Source: Sialis fuliginosa (lineage: Eukaryota > Arthropoda > Insecta > Megaloptera > Sialidae). From it: a stretch of 64,000 bases of DNA. Position numbers and translations under genes: made by a program. Every line of letters begins with the position of its first letter. The stretch's first letter is position 1. The notes under the pieces were generated by a model. The model was given only the letters and a program-made list of their open reading frames with translations. It was not told the origin of the DNA and ran no database searches. The stretch covers positions 29,394,151 to 29,458,150 of the forward strand of contig OY540814.1 of the NCBI GenBank assembly GCA_961205875.1, given 5' to 3'. Positions 14,801-23,800 of this stretch are shown here, piece after piece.

Positions 14801-17800
14801 GAAAATTGTTTTTAACATAATAAGTTCACAGTTTTCGTTGGGGGGGGGGGGTCACTCAACACTCCCTGCGTACGCTAATAGATGACACTGCACTTCCATT
14901 GAACCGTGACATATTAAATTTGACCGCAATTGTAAATCAATCAAAGTACAAATGATTTAATTCGATTAGATTCAGTGTCAATTTAATGAAGCATTTTAAA
15001 AGTTCTTGTTGTGACACTAATAGAATTTCATACACGTGAAGAATGGTTTAATAGAAAAGAAAGAAATCCAGTAATCAATTGTTCATTGTTAACTGAATTG
15101 CTCTTTTAGATAGTTCGTAAAATTGTTTATTTTTATGAAGTAAATATTATAAAACATATAGAATGAAATTTTAAGATCTTTACCATGATTTTTAACTGTT
15201 CTTTGATTCTTTGACATTAGGATACACATACAACCAGTATTGTTGATCAAGTTATGGTTAATTCTTTAGAATCAACAGTTGGTTTTTCAATTCGTTTTAG
15301 AAAATTTCATAAAAAATCATCAAATCAAAATTAAAGTTTCGCTATATAATAGAAAAAGAAAAATATTGCGCGAATTGTGAAAATTCTTGGAAAATTAAAA
15401 AAAAAAACAAAAAACAAGAATGAGCCCTATTGTCAATAACTAAAAAAGATTAGAAGAAGCTTCATTCAAAATCCTGAAATGATTCAGCACCTGTGAGCAA
15501 ATATATCGTCAAAATAAAATCAATAAAAACATTACGAGTAGGGTTAATTGGGGTAAAAGTGAAACAAAATACAAATCTTTCATGTTTTTTGACAGTTAAC
15601 GATACAAATTCATAGTAGATGCGCTTATGAATAACCATTTTAAATACTTACGTAATTTGAACTGTACGATACAACACGGAATTTAAAATTAAAAAAACTG
15701 TGTTTCATTTTTAACCTCTAATTTGGGAAAAAGTGAAACAGGCCTCTAATGGAAAATATTTCTAGAAAAGCTAGTTTGGCAAGTTTGATTTATCTTCTTT
15801 GTGGCATATCAATGTGAAATTGTAACTTTAATTAATATCTGAGCTATACAGAAAGTTATGTGCAAAGAATTAACTAACAGACATTGACTAACAGGGTGTA
15901 GAAGGGGTGACATATCACTTTTTAGGCGATTCATATTTTCAGTAAGCTTTAACAAACCTTTAATGACGATGTCAGTTTTTATAATTCTCCTATAAACAAA
16001 TTAGTTTTTTAGTTGCAAGCTTGTTTCACTTTTACCCCATTTTTTTGGTGTTTGATATTTACCCCGCTCGACCCTATAAAGATTACGCTCGTAATTTTGA
16101 ATGCTCGAGTAAAAAAAACACTGTTTTTTTTTTTTTACTCGAGTGGGAGCTTCTTATAATTTTTTTTAGTCTTGATTTTTTTTTTTTAAATAAATAAAAA
16201 TCAAAATATTTGATATAGTACAATCGATCAATGGAAGACAAAAATCGATGCCGCCCATAATTATTGGGGCTATGAAGACTCGTTAGCGGTGGGTGGTCGG
16301 ATTCGTGACTTCACGGATGACCGCCGTCTTCTAGAGGTGATCTACCAGCCGTACCATTCGTCGAACGTGACCGTTCTGTCCGGGAAATGTCCCCCCGGCT
16401 GGGACCAACTCGGTGATACGTGCTACATTTACGTGGGGGCCCCGATGACGTTTTACGAGGCACGGGATTTCTGTAAAGTAAGTGCAACATTGTTTTTGTG
16501 ATTGACAAATAATACACATGATTCCTAATTTTTAAAAACTATTTTATGATGATCTTACGTGTTTCCTATTTCCAAAAAATACTTATTTCTGCAGAAAATA
16601 AAGGTTTAATCACAAAAATTGACTGTTTTAAAACTAATTTTGAATTTGACGCCAAAACGCTCGCAGGTGTCATGGCGCATATTTGTGACGTCACGCCTAT
16701 GTAAACACTCCTTGTCAACTATAATAAATCCTTGTTCCATCGCTAACGTTTCTCGGTTTTAGTTTTGGTAACACAAAACTGAGCAAATTGATAATTTAAA
16801 ACCACAAAATAATTTATAAACAGTGCAAATATTAATCAAACAAAAATGATGTTTACTTAGCCGTGACGTCATCCACTCTGACTGGTGTTTTATCAAAGAT
16901 GGCGGATTGCTGTATTTTGCGTTTTTATTTTAACAAAAATCATATTAACCTCACTTTTAATATAAAAATAAATACATTTATTAGAATATTTTTAACCTAT
17001 TTCATTATTTAAAATCATAATTTCAGTGATTTTATTGGCATCATTCCTATTCTCATGAACTCATATTACTAATAAAACAAGTAACTCTTTATTTAATCAA
17101 TTTAATTACCAAAGTCCGCAAATATAGTTTTTTTTTTAATTATAGCCTTTTATTTTGTTTATGTTGATGGTGATCATATACAAGATATATGTACTTCACC
17201 TCAGTGGCGTAGTAAAAAAAAATTCGGGGGGGAGGATAAATACATATGAGTTAAATTTTTTGAAGGTATTTTGAAATGATGTTTTTTTAAAACATACGTT
17301 TTTTTAAGAACATTGAATATTTAGGAGGGGGGGGGAGGGTCGACCCCCATCGTTACTACGCCACTGCTTCACCTTCTTTCCAAACTCTTAGATTATACAA
17401 ATGCTTCCCCATTTACACCATATTTTAATAAATTAGCAATTCGAGCAGCATCTGTCAACCGTTATTCTAAATTGATAATCTTATCGAGAATGTATCCAGA
17501 AATCGATTGTCTTTATTGTTACAGTCAGACAACGCCTCGATGCCGTACATAATGGGCAAGTACTTGGACCTGTACATGTTCCTTCGGCGGCAGAACGAGT
17601 GGTACCAGTACTCAGACCGGGTGTGGGTGCAACACATCGATAAAATAAACCGCTGCACGGTCTTTTCATATCAGACCATTGAAATCGACAATTGCGAGAC
17701 CAAAAGTCCGTTCCTTTGTGAAATAGGTAAGATTCGTAATAATGGTTGTGGCTTCAAAGGTTTTGTACAGTCGCCTGCATTAATGGTCTTGCAGTTTGTA

Positions 17801-20800
17801 CTCATTTTCGTTTATCACAAACTGAGTAGGCTCCTCCCATTTGTGCAATTATAATATTTAAATCATTTCTCCATGTATCAAACAAAGACAGATATTTAGA
17901 AATTCATTTGCTAGATAAAGAACTACTCTTCGTTTATAATATATAGGTACTCATATATATTTGTGCAATTCAATTATTATGTAATGTATTGAAAATTGTA
18001 TAAGTAAATTATGTGGCAATAAATATTTGATATTCCGAATTTTAGTATTTAAATATATTAAACTTGATAGAAAAAGATGTTTGTCTTTAAATTTGGAATC
18101 TGTTGTAAGCGATTCTAGCCTTTAGGGTGTCAGACGAGTTCTGCAGGCGACTGTACATGCATGGAAGGTATCTAATTACCCCGAGAAATATTTGAAATTT
18201 TGAGAAGTTATTCCTAAAAAAAAAACATCAGCCAAGTAAATGCACAGTGCTTCCTCGTGCTAAATTCACCAAAGGTAGTTAATTATTCAACAATTTAAAT
18301 AAAAACCGATTGTGTTAAGATAAATTGATTAACCATTTAATTTTATACAATTTTACTAAAAAATATTAGTTCGAAATTTTTCTTAAAACGCACCTGAATA
18401 TTTTTTCATATATTTTTAATTTTTTTACAATAATTTAAGCAAATGTCAAAATGACATTTAATATGTCATCAATTTAAAAAACAAAACACGAATTTTTAAA
18501 ATAAATTGAGATAAATCATTGTAAGGGAATATTTTACAACAAACGTTGTAGACCCATATTATAGGAAATTTAATGCTCTACAAAAAATATTCTATAAAAT
18601 TTTCACGTAACATGTGTCGTTCTTGAGATATCTTGAAAAAATAAATATTTTGGGGTGTCACCCATCCCCCTTACACACGATTTTGATGATTTTGAAATGG
18701 GACCGTCCTCAAGCCAGACCCAAGCATCCAACCAAGTTTAAACAATATCGGTTCAGTGGTTCATGAGTTATGCGTGTTAAATATCATTTTGACGTTTGTA
18801 TAAAAGATTTAGATTGAAATTGTCAAAAAATTAAAAATATACGAAAAAATATTTACGTGCGTTTTAAGAAAAATTTCGAACTAATATTTTTTAGTAAAAT
18901 TATATAAAATTAAATGGTTAACCAATTTATATAAACACTATCGGTTTTTATTGAAATTGTTGAATAATTAACTACCTTTGGTGAATTTAGCACGAGGAAG
19001 CACTGTGCATTAACTTATGCAATTTGGAACATATGTCATTGTTATCGGCGATTTCGATTGGTTCAATAAAACAAATTGCTACACAGTCTTTTCATATTGG
19101 ATTATTGGAATGGACGAATTTGTGGTTTCTTTGTACGATTTACAAGTTAAATTACCCAATTAAATAGTGACAGAAACCATTTTGCTAGTATTTAGTAGAT
19201 CTATTGGGGATTTTATTAGATAACATTATGTGTATGGTCGAGAGCTGGTGTCAATGAGACGCCGCGCGCCGATAATTCTTCTCTTCTTAGAAAGAAGCTG
19301 TGCAAGCATAAATTGGATTCTTCGATTGTTGAGAGAGATAATTTGTTTTATTGATTGATTTGTGAAAAAAATATTGAGTAGATTGGTGCTACACAGTACC
19401 GACTTAAGGGGGGGGGGGGGCGAACCAGGGCGAGGTGGGGCGGCGCACAATGGAGCATAAGTCACATTTTTGGTTCAAATCAGTGTAATTTTTGAGTAAA
19501 ATTTTTTTTATCTTTAAATTTTTTGTCGATCTGTTAAACTCGATTAAGCAAAAAATATAGCTAAATATAAACAATGTTAATTTGTAAAAAATCGATTATT
19601 TGATAGCTACTAACTAACAAATACTTATTCAGCAACCCAGAAAACCTTTAATAAGGTATTAGCTGAGATACTAACTAATCAACTTATTTGTTGATTTATC
19701 AATTTTAATAGGGGAAGGAGGTCTCGACGGTCTTAGGGCATTTGATAGTCTTAAAGTTAATGATGTAAGCTATATTTAAAAAAAAAGTTTGAGTCTGTAG
19801 GATCCCGCCAAGCTGAGATATGAATTATTCAACTTATTTATTAATTTGTCAATTTTAATTGACTTTTTCGGTAATTTTTGAAATTTTTTTAGGGGGAGAG
19901 AGGGCGGAAAAATAAATCTCGCCCAGGGTGCCAGATTTGTTAAGTCCGGCACTGGTTTTACACGTGCTATTCTAGATAATATTCAAGTTTTATTTATTTT
20001 CTATGAATGTGAATTTATATATCAAAAACACTTTTTAAGAAAACTATGTATATAATAATTAATTTTTGCTAAATAGCGGTCGAAATAAGTATTATACAAA
20101 AAAAAAGTCTCTTCTCTTACCAAAATTTATAAAATTACAGAGTGAACTTAACGCGACCAAAAAAAAAGTACTTCACTTTTATATTCTGACCTAAATTTTA
20201 AATTAAAAACTGTATTTCTTAATTTTTAGTTTTTTCAAAAAATGTGTACTTTAATATTATTTGACTTGGTGTAGATCCTAAGATAAAAATCGATCCGCTT
20301 GCATGGCGCAAGGATGTAGCAGCTATAGCCGTCATGGGAGTCCTCGCCGGTGCTCTTGTGCTGATAATCGCGGCCGCAGCGTGCTGGTGTTGCGGTAAGA
20401 ACAAAAAACGACAAGAGCAGAGATTGCAGCGTCGAAACAGCATCCGACAGAGCTTGCATTCGCTTCGGTCTGTTGGTATGTCTTCGCCTGGAAGTTACGG
20501 TGATCTTACGGGTAGAAGAGGAAAACCTCTGCATATGGTGAGTTGTATTTGTTATTATTATGGGGGGTGGGGGAGCAGGGTCGGAACTAGAAATATTTTT
20601 AGGTATAGAAAATTGTATGGTATGGATTAAAAAATATATTTTGATTTAAAGGGGCACCACTCATTAAAATAATTAATAACAAATGTTTTTCCACATGGAA
20701 GATATGTATTTACAGAAAACATTGTAATTTTTTTTATGGTGAAATATTAAAAAATAATTGGGATACAGCAAATTTGGGAGGGGTCCAAAAAAAAGTGTTT

Positions 20801-23800
20801 TACCGTGATCACTGCTGATCGTCATTAGATCATCTGAAATAAAAAAAAAAAACAAAAGGGATCATTAGCTAATGACATAATGCTCAGGATGTACGAAGGG
20901 ATTTGAAAAATTTTGAATTTTCACTTTATTCGACTAAAATTTTACTCGCATTTTCGGCTATAAAAAAATAATAATCATCCAAAAAAAAATCCTTCGTTCA
21001 TCCGGAGGACAATTATGTATAGAATAAGTGAGAAAAATTTCAAACCGATCGGCTAAGCCGTTCTCAAGTTACAGTGATCACCGACTTCTGGTTTCGAGAA
21101 AAACGCGTTTAAAGTTTTGAGTACGAATTGCATGCAGATAAAAAATTTATTTTGGAACTTACACTGAATCGTCTACGGACAGGACATTTGTCTGAAATTT
21201 TCAGAGAATACTTTTGAAATATTCTACTTTAGGAAAATGCAAAAAAAATTGATTTTTTCAAAATTTTCACTGGGTCTGCCCCCTTAAAAAAAATGACATT
21301 TGGTTGCTTCTATACCAAAAAAACTGCATCGATTTAAAAAAAATGACATCACAAGATTTCGAAAGTGCTTAGTTTTTGATTGAATAAAAAAATCATTATT
21401 AGGAGTTTGGTAAGGTATCGAGGGTCCCAGAAATATTTTTTTAATTTAATAACTTATTAATTTTAAAATAATTCGATTTTAACAAAATGCTTTTTATTTC
21501 GCAAACAGAAGAAAAGCGTCAGCTGGAAAACTTCGGTTTGTATTCTGTATAATAATATGGATGTTTAATTACATTTTTTATTTATTTTACATTGTTTGAA
21601 TTTTAATTGTTATAATTTAAATATATTTATATGTTTGCATGACACGTTCTTAAAAATGATATGTTTCAAAGATTTTAAATGAATTTAACATCTGCATCAT
21701 AGACATAGAGCGTGGACCGTGCACCTCACTCGAAAACAGAGTCGTGTCAAAAGAAAGAGATAGAAAATGGTTTGGGATATACTTGTCCTTGTTTAAACAA
21801 AAGTGTCTATTTAATTCTTTTTAGAAAAAGCATCTCTCTCACTGTTTTGGAGAAATGTTACACCAGAATGCGTGGTCCATGCTCTATGTCTATGATCTGC
21901 ATAATAACTTCCCAACTGGAAGTTATTGTAATCAGTCCGAAAATCAAAATCATCGGCGCCCCTCCCTTCAACTGTTACGTAACTTTTCATATTAAATATA
22001 ACAATGAAATTTCCGAAATTCAAATATTTTCTTATTGTTGCGTCTATATTTTGTTTGTTAAAAATTATCACATCATCTTTTTGTGCACACAAGAATCTTT
22101 TTATATTGTGTAAGTAGGTGCATATAGGGACTTACTGACAAACGCGCGCCCCTTTGTAAGTTCGCGCCCTAGGCACGTGCCTAGTTTGCCTAATGGATAA
22201 TCCGCTTCTGCGTGTTGGGATGTTGATTGTGTGGACCTAAAGGGTCTCACCCCAACCCAAAGCTTGTTTTTGTTTAGATTTATGATCATTTTGTTCCTTA
22301 TTAATCTCTTTATCCTGTACCAACCTAACAACCACGCTAATTACAGAGTACAAGATCTACCGACACCTTGACCAAAGGCAGTAACAGCGAGTACAAAAAG
22401 ATGGTGAGCAACGGTTCCATAGACAGCATGGAGAAGTCAGCTTTCAACTCGTCCATAGATGACAACCAGTCGTACGATATCTACGAGGCGCACAACCCGG
22501 CGATGGGAAGCGTAGGAACGCCTATGTACGCTGCGACGCCTGTGTTCGACCTGGCGTACCGCAATGATGGCTTCAGAGATAACTCGGCGTTCCCGAGTAG
22601 AGTTAACTCCAACTACCAGTCCAGAGCTGAAAGTGTGCAGGTTAGAAAATTTACAGGCATTAAAAATTGAATTTAGAATCAAAGTATCGTAGTCTTAAAT
22701 ATAAAAAATGAGGAGCATGATTACGTTAAGTGCCGCCCTGGGTAAAAAATAATTGCCGTTCTGGGCAAAAAATTGCCGCCCCTGTACCAAGGGAAAATAT
22801 AATATATTTTGAAGTCAAAATTTTTATATAAATAATGAAAAATATAAGCCATATAAAAAACGTGACCTTTTTTTTGTCACGTTAATTGAAATTTCAAATT
22901 TTATAAAGTAAAATACAGAGAAATACAAACTTGAAGACCTTTTTTTTTAGTCTTGCAGCTCATTTTTTGTTTCCCTATGGCCTCATGGTAAATACGCCTC
23001 TGATGAGGAGGTTAATATCAAAACGCAATATCTGCACAAAGTTTCATTTTTCAGCTAAATGTGGAATCAGATGCATCTTTGCAGCCTCTTTTTCGTTGAT
23101 AAATAATTATGGGTTAAAATACAATGCGTTCCATAGTTGTGTTAATTTTGTTTCAAATCTGTGCAAAATAAATATATTAAAAATTACATATTTTACTAAA
23201 TTCACTTTTAAAAAAATGTAATAACTTGTTTATTTTCTAAATATGTTATATTAATCAAAAGGATAATCTTGTATACAAATCATACTCTTTGATAATCAAA
23301 ATTGGGTTCAAAAAGCAATATGTACCTTCTTTTGGTTCAAAAAGCAAAAACTTTATACAAAAAATTCCAATTATTTTTTTTCTTTTGCGTTTTAGTAGAT
23401 TGATTACCGACGTCCAATCTTCCAGTAGTGAAAATTTGAATACTTTCCTCCGATTATCTTTCCAGTTATCAGTTTTCACCATTTTCTCAACATTTTGTCT
23501 TATGTCAGATACTGCATTTTGATACTAATCTCCTCAAATGTTGCATTCTTTTAGGAGACCGCTGCCAGTGAAGACACTCCAATAATTCATTCTCAGCATC
23601 GCCCCTACGCCGAATTCCCCCCATCAGAGTACTATAACACCGACACCTTACCCATGAACAGCAGCCTGGGAAAATCCAATTCGACATTAGACCAAAACAT
23701 CCTGGACGACACGCTCCCTATGGAAGAAACTCCATACGGCAGTGCAATGTACGGTGTAGACAGACCAAGGATGAACTTCCTACAGGAGCTCAAGAACAAA

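Noticed and set aside
20394-20400. Possible donor GGTAAGAA inside the membrane exon
   Set aside because: Using it would cut the coding sequence after the Cys cluster and lose the basic stop-transfer run; the next exon is in phase with the donor at 20538 instead.
21712-22113. 133-codon open frame on the + strand
   Set aside because: It runs across two different miniature elements (21698-21894 and 21957-22200), so it is a chance frame in repeats.
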